Source of the DNA: a virus
Length of the DNA stretch: 28,460 bases
Virus record (IMG/VR): IMGVR_UViG_3300028581_000186
Coordinates: 1 to 28,460 of that record
Strand: one strand, 5' to 3'
Below the pieces are notes generated by a model. It was not told the DNA's origin, made no database searches, and worked only from the letters and a program-made list of their open reading frames with translations. The translations under genes were made by a program, and so were the position numbers. Shown one piece after another: positions 16,844-23,611 of the stretch. Each line of letters starts with the position of its first letter. Position 1 is the stretch's first letter.

Positions 16844-19413
16844 TGGCAACCCGCTCCGAATGTCTCGACATGGTGAAGCGCGGTGGTGCTTCCGACGTTG
16901 AAGCCGCTGAGATCGTGGACATGGTGTTGGCCGAAAAGAAGCGCATCGAGGCCGAGGGCAGGATTGCCACGGCGGCGGACCTCGCCACCTTCGGTAGCAC
17001 CAAGGCCGAGCAGATGAAGCAGGCCGCAGCCATGCAGCGCAAGCACGCGGCCCTGAACGTGTTGGCGAGGGAGCAAATAGCCGGGCACCTGGAAAGCTGG
17101 GTCTTCCACGGCGGGGACATCGTCGAAGGGCTGATGGCCTACACGGTGGGCAGTTCCAAGCAGATCGAAGGCGCGAGGGCTTCAATTGGGGCCAAGGCTT
17201 CCGCAGTGCTCAAAGATTGGGCCGGTGGTGTGGTGGCGCGGGTTGAGAAAATCCCTGGCGCATTGCAGCTGATAAAGCAGGACCGTGGCTTCCTGGCCGA
17301 CGTTGTGCGCGAGATGCACGAAATCAGGCCGGACGGTAAGGTCGGTATCAGCGGTAACGATACCGCCCGCCAGGTGGGTGCCCTCCTGTCAGAGGCCGCA
17401 GAAATGTCCCGCGTCCGCCTGAACGAGGCCGGGGCGTTCATTGGCAAACTGGATGGATGGGTGCCGCAGGTGCATGACGAAGGGCGGCTTGTCAGCGCAG
17501 GGAAGGAAAAGTGGACAGAGACCATCCGCCCGCTGCTGGACATGGAACGCTCCTTTGAAGGGAAGACTCCTGAAGAGGTCAACACGATCCTGGGCGAGAT
17601 ATTTGAGAACATCGTCACCGGGCGAGATGCCACGGTATCGGCTGGGGAGAAAGGCCAGTTCATGGGGCCGCGCAACCTGGCCAAGAGCATGGGCCAGCAT
17701 CGCGTGCTGCACTTTGCTGACGCTGAATCATGGTTGAAATACCACGACGAATTTGGGCGTGGAAACGTGCTGGTCAACGTGATCCACCACCTTGAGGGCG
17801 CATCCCGCAAGGTGGCCCTGATGGAAGGACTCGGACCCAACCCTGAGGCCATGATGGTGTCGGTGATGGAAGAGGCCAGCCGCAGGGTGCGCGAGAATCC
17901 CGCCATGGACCCTGCCGACAAGGCGCAGGCCATCCAGAAGTTATCGCAGTCCTGGGATGGTGGTGGGAAGGTAAAGCAGGCCATGGACGTGCTCACGGGC
18001 AACGTGGGCAATCCGGTCAACCGCCAGATGTCGTCCTTCCTGTCCGGTGTGCGGGCCGTCCAGAGCATGGCGAAGCTGGGCGGTGCGGTCATCTCCTCAG
18101 TGACCGATGTCGTCACCATGGCCACCAACTACCGATACATGGGCCGGAACTTGTTTGAGGGCTACGCTGATGCGTTCCGCAACGTCATGGTGGGCCGTGG
18201 CAGCGAAGAGCAGCGCCAACTGGCCATGCACCTGGGGACGATCTTTGACGGCATCCTTGGCGACGTGATGGCCCGCATGAACGTGGAAGACGCACCAGTT
18301 CATGGTCGCATATCTTCCATGATGAACACCTTTTTCAAGGCGTCAGGCCTCAACCTCTGGACCGACGCGCACAAGGGCGGTTACGTGCGCGGCCTTTCAG
18401 CCTGGATCGGTGATCATGCCGGCCAATCCTTCGTCGAGTTGGCGGACCCGCTGCGCAAGGTGCTGGAGTACCACGGCCTGGGCGCTGAGAAGTGGGAAGC
18501 CATGCGCCACATGGTGCAGACAGCGGAGGACGGGAAGGCGTACATGGTCCCCCACATGGTTGACGCTGTACCTGACGAGGTGATGCGCCCCATGATTGCC
18601 GAGCGCATGGCTGCGGCAGGGAAGCGCGTCAAAGATGCGGATGCTCTCGCCAGCCACGAAGCCTTCCTGCTGAAAAAAGAGCGCGAGAAGCTGCGCACCG
18701 AGGTGATGGCCTTCTTCACTGACGAGACTAGCCACGCCGTGCTTGAGCCTGACTACCGCACGCGCATCAGGATGACGCAGGGGACGCGCCCCGGAACCAT
18801 CCTGGGTGAGGCCATGCGGTTCGTGATGCAGTTCAAAAGTTTCCCCATGACGCACGTGCAGAAGACTCTACAAGGCAGGCGCTTCGGTGTTGCCGGTTCC
18901 AACGGTATGGACGTTCCTGGCATCGTCCATTTTGCGGCTGCATCCATGATGTTTGGTTACGCAGCGGGGATGGCAAAGGATTTCGTGAAGGGCAAAGAGC
19001 CGCGTGACCCGGCGAAATGGGAGACATGGATGGCGGCGGCGGCACAGTCTGGTGGCCTGGGCATCTACGGCGACTTCTTGTTCGCCCAGAACGACAGGTT
19101 CGGCGGTGGGCCAACCGCCGCCGCAGCCGGTCCGCTGGTCGGGACTGCCGAGCAGCTTATCAAGATCGGTTCCAAGTCATTGAGGGGCGAAGCCGATGCG
19201 GCGGACTTCTTCAAACTGGGGATGGACAACACGCCATATATAAACCTGTGGTACACGCGGGCAGCGCTTGACTATCTGCTGCTCTACCACCTGCGCGAGA
19301 TGATGAGTCCTGGCACGCTTCGGCGCATGGAGAAGAACGCGAAGCAGGAATACAACCAAGAGTTTATCGCACCGCCTTCGAGAATTATCCGGCGCGGTGG
19401 CGGGTTCAGATGA
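16843..19413 (+). CDS. Large internal virion protein (gp16-like, C-terminal type)
   Basis: This 856-residue protein starts in the TAATG overlap, and AAGGTGGT serves as ribosome site. An in-frame ATG eight codons upstream lacks a site. It is mostly helical. A central hydrophobic, Gly-rich segment is SVTDVVTMATNYRYM after MAKLGGAVIS (about residues 404-430). The late region MRFVMQFKSFPMTHVQKTLQ, then HFAAASMMFGYAAGMAKDF, matches the pattern near the C-terminus of large podovirus internal core proteins (MQFKSFP). No lysozyme/transglycosylase motif is visible. It is the last gene of the ejection set. Its TGA is the first base-point of the 55-bp repeat that follows. Confidence 0.68.
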   Translation: MATRSECLDMVKRGGASDVEAAEIVDMVLAEKKRIEAEGRIATAADLATFGSTKAEQMKQAAAMQRKHAALNVLAREQIAGHLESWVFHGGDIVEGLMAYTVGSSKQIEGARASIGAKASAVLKDWAGGVVARVEKIPGALQLIKQDRGFLADVVREMHEIRPDGKVGISGNDTARQVGALLSEAAEMSRVRLNEAGAFIGKLDGWVPQVHDEGRLVSAGKEKWTETIRPLLDMERSFEGKTPEEVNTILGEIFENIVTGRDATVSAGEKGQFMGPRNLAKSMGQHRVLHFADAESWLKYHDEFGRGNVLVNVIHHLEGASRKVALMEGLGPNPEAMMVSVMEEASRRVRENPAMDPADKAQAIQKLSQSWDGGGKVKQAMDVLTGNVGNPVNRQMSSFLSGVRAVQSMAKLGGAVISSVTDVVTMATNYRYMGRNLFEGYADAFRNVMVGRGSEEQRQLAMHLGTIFDGILGDVMARMNVEDAPVHGRISSMMNTFFKASGLNLWTDAHKGGYVRGLSAWIGDHAGQSFVELADPLRKVLEYHGLGAEKWEAMRHMVQTAEDGKAYMVPHMVDAVPDEVMRPMIAERMAAAGKRVKDADALASHEAFLLKKEREKLRTEVMAFFTDETSHAVLEPDYRTRIRMTQGTRPGTILGEAMRFVMQFKSFPMTHVQKTLQGRRFGVAGSNGMDVPGIVHFAAASMMFGYAAGMAKDFVKGKEPRDPAKWETWMAAAAQSGGLGIYGDFLFAQNDRFGGGPTAAAAGPLVGTAEQLIKIGSKSLRGEADAADFFKLGMDNTPYINLWYTRAALDYLLLYHLREMMSPGTLRRMEKNAKQEYNQEFIAPPSRIIRRGGGFR

Positions 19414-19466
19414 TGACCCCCAGGATGTGCAGTCCCAGGGGCCGTCAATTCCTACCAGCTGTAGGT
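19412..19466. repeat. 55-bp direct repeat, left copy
   Basis: Bases 19412-19466 are identical to 23557-23611 (same orientation, 4,145 bp apart). Identity starts with GATGACCCCC and ends with GCTGTAGGT. The next 30 bases match at 24 positions. The non-coding part contains an imperfect hairpin (TGAC...GTCA outside, CCCC/GGGG inside, 19414-19447). The rest covers the last codons (TYSW, stop) of an antirepressor-like reading frame on the minus strand. The G at 19412 and the A at 19413 are within the TGA stop of the upstream gene. Confidence 0.95.
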
Positions 19467-19523
19467 TTGCAGCCTCTCGCCCTTGAATCTACCCTTCGGC
19501 ACTTCAAAATAAAATGCCGGGTG
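19452..19523 (-). pseudogene. Broken 3' end of an antirepressor-like gene
   Basis: Read on the minus strand, the frame from 19523 to the TAG at 19452 encodes HPAFYFEVPKGRFKGERLQTYSW after a TAG in frame; the last 13 residues match the end of the intact ORF6N antirepressor (KGRFKSERLQTYSW) with one change (G for S). Five of six base differences in this stretch are silent, so it was once coding. No start or ribosome site belongs to it, and the N-terminal part is gone. It is a remnant of a related cassette. A neighbouring minus-strand frame, open from 19648, may hold more of the remnant after a frameshift. Confidence 0.6.
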
Positions 19524-19617
19524 CTAGAAAACCGCCTGAGAGCGGCCCCAAGACTTTCCCCGAAGGTATTGTATGATCTTGGGACACCCGACACCGGGTG
19601 TGTAAACCAAAAGGCGC

Positions 19618-19644
19618 AAAAAATCCACGAATTTTCGGACGTGG
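19618..19644 (-). terminator. Minus-strand rho-independent terminator of the moron gene
   Basis: On the minus strand CCACG (19644-19640) pairs with CGTGG (19629-19625) around a ten-base loop, followed by A and six T (19623-19618). It lies 66 bases after the stop of the small membrane protein gene, so that gene has its own transcript end. Confidence 0.6.
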
Positions 19645-19709
19645 TCACCGTCTCAGGCTTGGTGTTTTCTAGGCACCGAAGGCAAGATACGGCGGGTGGA
19701 AATCAAATG

Positions 19710-19925
19710 TCAATAGGCACTTTTTCTTTTTTCGATGTTCTTTTTGATTCTCCAGCCCTGGAATTTAGAAAATGTCCAGGCGATAGAGAACAACAACGCA
19801 AACCCAATTATTATGGAGGCAACTTCTTCCAGCATGTTTTGAAGTGTGTACCCATGGAAGAAAGCGTACACCAACCCGGCCCCACCAAAGATAACGAATC
19901 CCCATATCCATTGGAATACGTTCAT
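19710..19925 (-). CDS. Small two-span membrane protein (moron)
   Basis: This 71-residue protein is read against the late genes. I chose the ATG at 19925 (MNVFQWIWGFVIFGGAG) because the frame upstream runs into the start of the fibre gene and a G-rich stretch (GGGGGGC) stands about ten bases upstream. Residues about 5-24 (QWIWGFVIFGGAGLVYAF) and 36-55 (VASIIIGFALLFSIAWTF) are membrane segments. The tail is strongly basic (RIKKNIEKRKSAY). It is A/T-rich, opposite in strand and has its own terminator, all marks of a moron. Such proteins often act in the host membrane, for example in superinfection exclusion, but nothing here proves that. Confidence 0.6.
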   Translation of the reverse strand: MNVFQWIWGFVIFGGAGLVYAFFHGYTLQNMLEEVASIIIGFALLFSIAWTFSKFQGWRIKKNIEKRKSAY

Positions 19926-19977
19926 GATATTATGCCCCCCATTTCTCCCCGCGTAACCCCATGGAGGAAATAACGCA

Positions 19978-21300
19978 ATGACCATCGCCACGCAGACAAA
20001 CAAGGTTCTTTACTCAGGCTCTGGCCTGACGGTCTACCCGTACACGTTCAAGGTGTTCTCGGCGTCCGACATCGCGGTGATCCGCCGGGCCGTTGCTGGC
20101 ACTGAGACCACGCTGACGCTGACAACCGACTACACGGTGTCCGGTGTCGGATCAGACGCGGGAGGCAACGTCACGCTGGTGGGCACGCAGGCATCCAGCC
20201 CCCCGGCCACGGGTGAAAAGCTGCTGGTGAAGCGCCTGGTGCCGCTGACGCAGGACACCGACTGGCAGGACAACGACAATTTCCCTGCTGCTGTGCTTGA
20301 GGACGCCGTGGACCGCACGGTATGCATCGCCCAGCAGTTGCAGGAGCAGATTGACCGCTGTTTCAAGGTCGCGGACACCAGCACTGCTGCCGTCATAGAC
20401 CCTGCGCAGGTGGCCATCGACGCGGATCGTGCTGCTGTCTCCGCAGGTGAGGCATCGGCATCGGCCATCGCGGCGGCTGCTTCTGCTTCGTCCCTGGACA
20501 CGTCGTCATTCATGACAAAGGCCATCCTGTCCAACGCTGGGAGCATCATTTACGGCAGCGCAGCGGCGACCCCGGCGAATCTTTCTGCTGGTGCTGACGG
20601 GGAAGTGCTCACCCTGGTGAGCGGCCTGCCCTCCTGGGAGGCTGCCGCTGGTGGTACTTCCAAGTGGACTGACCTTGTAGGTTCGACTGATTTCGCAACC
20701 ACGGCGGTATCCACCAGCACCGTTACGATGGTGACTGACCAGACTGCCACTATCAAAGTGGGCATGGCCCTCAAGTTTACGTTGAGCGGGACCACCTACT
20801 ACGCCATCTGCACGGCCATCACCTCTTCGCTCCTGACCATTGCAGGTCCGCCCCTCACCACCACGGCCTCTGCCTTGACTGCCCTCTCCTACGGCTTGAT
20901 CCCCCCCTACGTGGAGCGCATCCAGATACCCGGCTACTGGGCTGCAACGGCTGACACGGCCATGCTCGTCAATCAGATTGGCGTGCCTTACGTCTGGCGT
21001 GGCTCCAAGTCTTACCTTGTCCAGATTGGGGCGTACACCCGCACGACTGACTCAGGGACAAACAAACCCAGGCTTAACGCCAGGATTGGCAGCACAACCA
21101 CTGATTACGTGTCCACAAGCAACTCCAACGCTGGCATAGAGACTACGGCTTCTTCAACGTGGTATAGGACTGTAGTGGACATTTCCTCTGCCAAGTATTC
21201 AGTGAATTATGGTGATGTTGTGGAACTCAAGACTGCGGCAGAGGGCGGGAATGATGATGCAAGTGATCTGGACGTTGAACTTGTGTTCGTGCAGGAGTAG
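19978..21300 (+). CDS. Tail fibre/tailspike protein with T7 gp17-like N-terminus
   Basis: This 440-residue protein follows GGAGGAAATAACGCA. Residues 1-135 fit the particle-binding domain of T7 gp17-like fibres: TNKVLYSGSGLTVYPYTFKV, then DIAVIRRAVAGTETTLTLTT and LVKRLVPLTQDTDWQDND, ending AVDRTVCIAQQLQEQIDR. Residues 145-180 form an Ala-rich linker or coiled coil (AAVSAGEASASAIAAAASAS). The remaining 250 residues are Thr/Ser-rich beta structure without a motif I know. It attaches to the tail and reaches toward the host surface. Codons from about 21040 become richer in A/T, matching the next gene. Confidence 0.82.
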   Translation: MTIATQTNKVLYSGSGLTVYPYTFKVFSASDIAVIRRAVAGTETTLTLTTDYTVSGVGSDAGGNVTLVGTQASSPPATGEKLLVKRLVPLTQDTDWQDNDNFPAAVLEDAVDRTVCIAQQLQEQIDRCFKVADTSTAAVIDPAQVAIDADRAAVSAGEASASAIAAAASASSLDTSSFMTKAILSNAGSIIYGSAAATPANLSAGADGEVLTLVSGLPSWEAAAGGTSKWTDLVGSTDFATTAVSTSTVTMVTDQTATIKVGMALKFTLSGTTYYAICTAITSSLLTIAGPPLTTTASALTALSYGLIPPYVERIQIPGYWAATADTAMLVNQIGVPYVWRGSKSYLVQIGAYTRTTDSGTNKPRLNARIGSTTTDYVSTSNSNAGIETTASSTWYRTVVDISSAKYSVNYGDVVELKTAAEGGNDDASDLDVELVFVQE

Positions 21301-21303
21301 CCA

Positions 21304-22644
21304 GTGATTCGCTCTGATCCGTCTACGCTTAATGCGTCACAGACCAAGTTGTTCATACGAGGGCACAACGCCACAAAGGATGACTCCCCAGGAAATAAGA
21401 CCATCACCAATAACGGCGGCGTCACTGTAGTTGATGCGCCCGGTGGACATCCGTATGCGCGGAGTGCCGGGTATTTCGACGGTGCAAACGCCTATCTTAC
21501 AGCCACAGATAGCCCAGATTGGCAGCTTGGTGGCGGCACAGGCGCATTTACAATACGTGGGTGGGTTTACATAGACTCATTTGCGAACTATAGATGTATC
21601 GCAGGGCAGCTGGATAGCGGGACTCTGTTTTGGAACTTCATCATTTATGATGGAACAACGATTAGGTTTGAAAACTACAGTGGTGGAGTGGACACTGTGA
21701 TAACGGCAGCACATGGATTTGCCCTTAACACCTTTAACCTCGTTGAACTTGTAAGAATAGACAACGGGAATACCTCAGCATCGTGGCGCATATTTGTCAA
21801 CGGAGTCGCTAAGTCTTTGACATTGGTAAGCGGAACATGGAACCATACAACGGCTGATTGCGCTTCCGTCCTTGGTGTAGGCATCCGTGGAAATAACAAC
21901 GCATATCCCATGTCTGGGTATATGTGCGATGTCGAAATTGCTAACACGGCGAGACATACGGCTGATTACACTCTCCCCACCGCCCCCCTCGTAGCAGACG
22001 CAAACACCAAGCTCCTGCTGCCGATGGACAAGTACCTGACTCCAACCACGTTCACGGACATAAGCCCTTCGCCAAAAACGATCACGCGTAATGGAAACGC
22101 TGTGCAGGCGTTGTTGCCGCCTGGGAAGAAGGCTTTGAGTTTTACAGCAGCCAGTGGTCAGTATCTCAGTACAACGAACTTGACCGGATTTGATTATGGA
22201 AGAGACTACACAATGGACTGCTGGGTAAAGCTACCCACCACATTTCAGACAGGACATCTCATGGGACAGATTGATAACGGGTCAGTTGGCCCTGCAATTG
22301 CAATGTGGGTGCACTCAAACGGAGACTACTTATACGTACAGCAATTCAATGTGGCTGGTGGATTTGATATAGCTGGAATTGTTTACACAGTACCAGTGAC
22401 ACTTAAAAATGTTTGGATTCACCTCGCTACGGTAAGATATGGCAACTTGTTGTCACTATATGTGAATGGAGTATTGGTTAGGTCAGGAACGTGTGCCGGA
22501 ACGTGGGTGAACCCAGCAACATTCTTTGGTGTTGGATCAGTATATAACAGTGCGCCCAGTAATGTTAAGGCGGACATGATGAATACAAGATACTCTTCCT
22601 TCGCCCGCTGGACAAAGAACTTCATCCCGCCAACCAAGTATTAG
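21304..22644 (+). CDS. Double LamG/concanavalin-like lectin protein, probable receptor-binding fibre
   Basis: This 446-residue protein starts at GTG (21304), with GGAG seven bases upstream and only three bases after the fibre stop. It holds two LamG-like beta-sandwich units. The first (about 40-220) has SAGYFDGANAYLTATDSPDW, FTIRGWVYIDS, and WRIFVNGVAKSLT. The second (about 265-430) has LSFTAASGQYLSTTNL, YTMDCWVKLP, and LSLYVNGVLVRSG. Both end with an 'ARHTADYTLPT' or 'FARWTKNFIPPT' strand. Such domains bind glycans or proteins, so this may be the part that chooses the receptor. Codon use is clearly more A/T-rich than the head genes, suggesting recent exchange. Confidence 0.8.
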   Translation: MIRSDPSTLNASQTKLFIRGHNATKDDSPGNKTITNNGGVTVVDAPGGHPYARSAGYFDGANAYLTATDSPDWQLGGGTGAFTIRGWVYIDSFANYRCIAGQLDSGTLFWNFIIYDGTTIRFENYSGGVDTVITAAHGFALNTFNLVELVRIDNGNTSASWRIFVNGVAKSLTLVSGTWNHTTADCASVLGVGIRGNNNAYPMSGYMCDVEIANTARHTADYTLPTAPLVADANTKLLLPMDKYLTPTTFTDISPSPKTITRNGNAVQALLPPGKKALSFTAASGQYLSTTNLTGFDYGRDYTMDCWVKLPTTFQTGHLMGQIDNGSVGPAIAMWVHSNGDYLYVQQFNVAGGFDIAGIVYTVPVTLKNVWIHLATVRYGNLLSLYVNGVLVRSGTCAGTWVNPATFFGVGSVYNSAPSNVKADMMNTRYSSFARWTKNFIPPTKY

Positions 22645-22653
22645 GAGATCATC

Positions 22654-23169
22654 ATGCATTACATTCTTCAGACCAACGCTTCCGGCAGCACTGAGTTGCA
22701 GAAAGTTCGTGACAATGGAACCACACGCTTGGTGGGCGAGGACGATCCCAGCTATCTGGAGTGGGTGGCTGCTGGGAATCCTACGGAGATCATACCTTAC
22801 GTGCCTCCTGTCGGTCCCACACTGGAAGAACTCAAAGCTGCAAAGAGTGCTGCCGTCCAGGCTGAGAAAGTGCGCGTCAGGGACGCTGGGTTCTTGGTGG
22901 AGGGTATTCTCTTTGATTCTGACGGTGCTGCCCAACTCGCGTACACCCAGCAAGCCATCAGGCTTATGCAGAATCCCGACTTCTCCACACCTTGGAAGGC
23001 ATCTCTGGGAGTGTGGGTGACGATGAATGCTGCCCAGTTTGCACTGGTATCAGTTGCCTGTGAGACACACATCAATCAGATATTTGGCTGGCAAGCTCTG
23101 AAAGATCAGGCCATCGCTGTTGCTACATTGGAAACCATCGACGCCATCTCCACGGTGTTCGGAGAATAG
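22654..23169 (+). CDS. DUF4376-type tail fibre-associated protein
   Basis: This 171-residue protein follows AGGAGATCATC nine bases after the lectin gene. The N-terminal half is a short beta-rich unit (MHYILQTNASGSTELQKVRD) and a Pro-rich linker (IIPYVPPVGPTLEEL). The second half fits the DUF4376 pattern: KVRVRDAGFLVEGILFDSD, a helix with QQAIRLMQNPDF, then WVTMNAAQFALVSVACETHI. DUF4376 proteins sit at the end of fibre clusters in many phages and are thought to help fibre assembly or to be fibre-tip parts. The position fits that role. The exact job is not known to me. Confidence 0.7.
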   Translation: MHYILQTNASGSTELQKVRDNGTTRLVGEDDPSYLEWVAAGNPTEIIPYVPPVGPTLEELKAAKSAAVQAEKVRVRDAGFLVEGILFDSDGAAQLAYTQQAIRLMQNPDFSTPWKASLGVWVTMNAAQFALVSVACETHINQIFGWQALKDQAIAVATLETIDAISTVFGE

Positions 23170-23170
23170 C

Positions 23171-23416
23171 ATGAAGCGCGCCCTCATCTTCCTACTGTTA
23201 CTCCTCTCCCTGGCCCTCCCGGCCCTGGCCCGTGACGTCCAGGTGTGCGGCCCGGTGGTCATCTATTTCAACCCCCATGGAGGATGCACCGAGGCCATTG
23301 TTGCCGAGATCGACCGCGCCGCGTCTTCCGTCCACGTGCAGGCACGGCACGCCCATGCAGATCAAGGAGTACCTGGCGGATATGATCGAATCACCGGCCT
23401 ACCAGCGGTTGGTTGA
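23171..23416 (+). pseudogene. N-terminal fragment of a secreted phospholipase D-family nuclease
   Basis: The ATG at 23171 follows the DUF4376 stop directly. Residues 1-20 are a clear signal peptide (MKRALIFLLLLLSLALPALA). Residues 21-58 match the start of PLD-type Nuc-like endonucleases (VIYFNPHGGCTEAIVAEIDR, then VHVQA; compare 'YFSPGGGCTDAIV..I..A...I.VQAYSF'). The homology stops after A58 (base 23344). The next residues, RHAHA, may come from the later 'RHAIAHNK' motif region by internal deletion. The rest is read out of frame to a stop at 23416. The central part with the HKD histidine and lysine is absent. The matching C-terminus is at 24944-25093. A full-length protein would be about 170-180 residues. 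Confidence 0.75.
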
Positions 23417-23561
23417 GAAAGACGCCACGGCTGCGGGTGAAGAGATCAAGAGCATCATCCAATCGTACCAGGGCATGGCCCGCTTCATGTTGCTCCGCGA
23501 AAATGACCGGATAGCCACCATTGTCCAAGACACCCGCGCAGAACGCCGGGCGGCGAGATGA
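23355..23561 (+). CDS. Hypothetical 68-residue protein, probably a gene fragment
   Basis: The frame from ATG 23355 (MQIKEYLADMIESPAY) to TGA 23561 gives a soluble helical protein (GEEIKSIIQSYQGMARFMLL, ending AERRAAR). The codon use looks genuine. There is no ribosome site before the ATG: the upstream bases belong to the phospholipase D fragment in another frame. I therefore think its own 5' end was lost when the segments were joined, or it is translated only by coupling. The last codons, AGA TGA, lie at the edge of the 55-bp repeat. I do not recognise the family. Confidence 0.45.
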   Translation: MQIKEYLADMIESPAYQRLVEKDATAAGEEIKSIIQSYQGMARFMLLRENDRIATIVQDTRAERRAAR

Positions 23562-23611
23562 CCCCCAGGATGTGCAGTCCCAGGGGCCGTCAATTCCTAC
23601 CAGCTGTAGGT
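23557..23611. repeat. 55-bp direct repeat, right copy
   Basis: This is the partner of 19412-19466. The hairpin-forming part is 23559-23592: TGAC pairs with GTCA, CCCC with GGGG and GG with CC, with a two-base bulge. A second dyad, centred on CAGCTG, overlaps the last codons and stop of the antirepressor gene. No T-run follows on either strand, so it is not a standard rho-independent terminator. Confidence 0.95.

Larger units (their letters stand above)
19414..19709. other. Non-coding island between ejection and fibre genes
   Basis: No convincing plus-strand gene lies here. Besides the repeat and the pseudogene end, it holds three dyads. CCGC/GCGG at 19532-19545 is followed on the minus strand by TTTT, a weak terminator. 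ACACCCG/CGGGTGT at 19584-19601 has a four-base loop. A good minus-strand terminator lies at 19618-19644. Base composition is richer in A/T than the late genes on either side, fitting an acquired segment. Confidence 0.7.

Noticed and set aside
19445-19648. Minus-strand 67-codon frame in the island
   Set aside because: Not in the frame shared with the antirepressor, no ribosome site, overlaps the terminator; at most part of a decayed gene.
23559-23592. Terminator for the antirepressor gene
   Set aside because: The hairpin is imperfect and no T-run follows on either strand, so it is reported as a structural element only.
19412-23611. Diversity-generating retroelement, as in BPP-1
   Set aside because: No reverse transcriptase or Avd gene in the window. 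The repeat differences are not A-specific, and the repeats lie at an antirepressor end, not in a fibre C-terminus.
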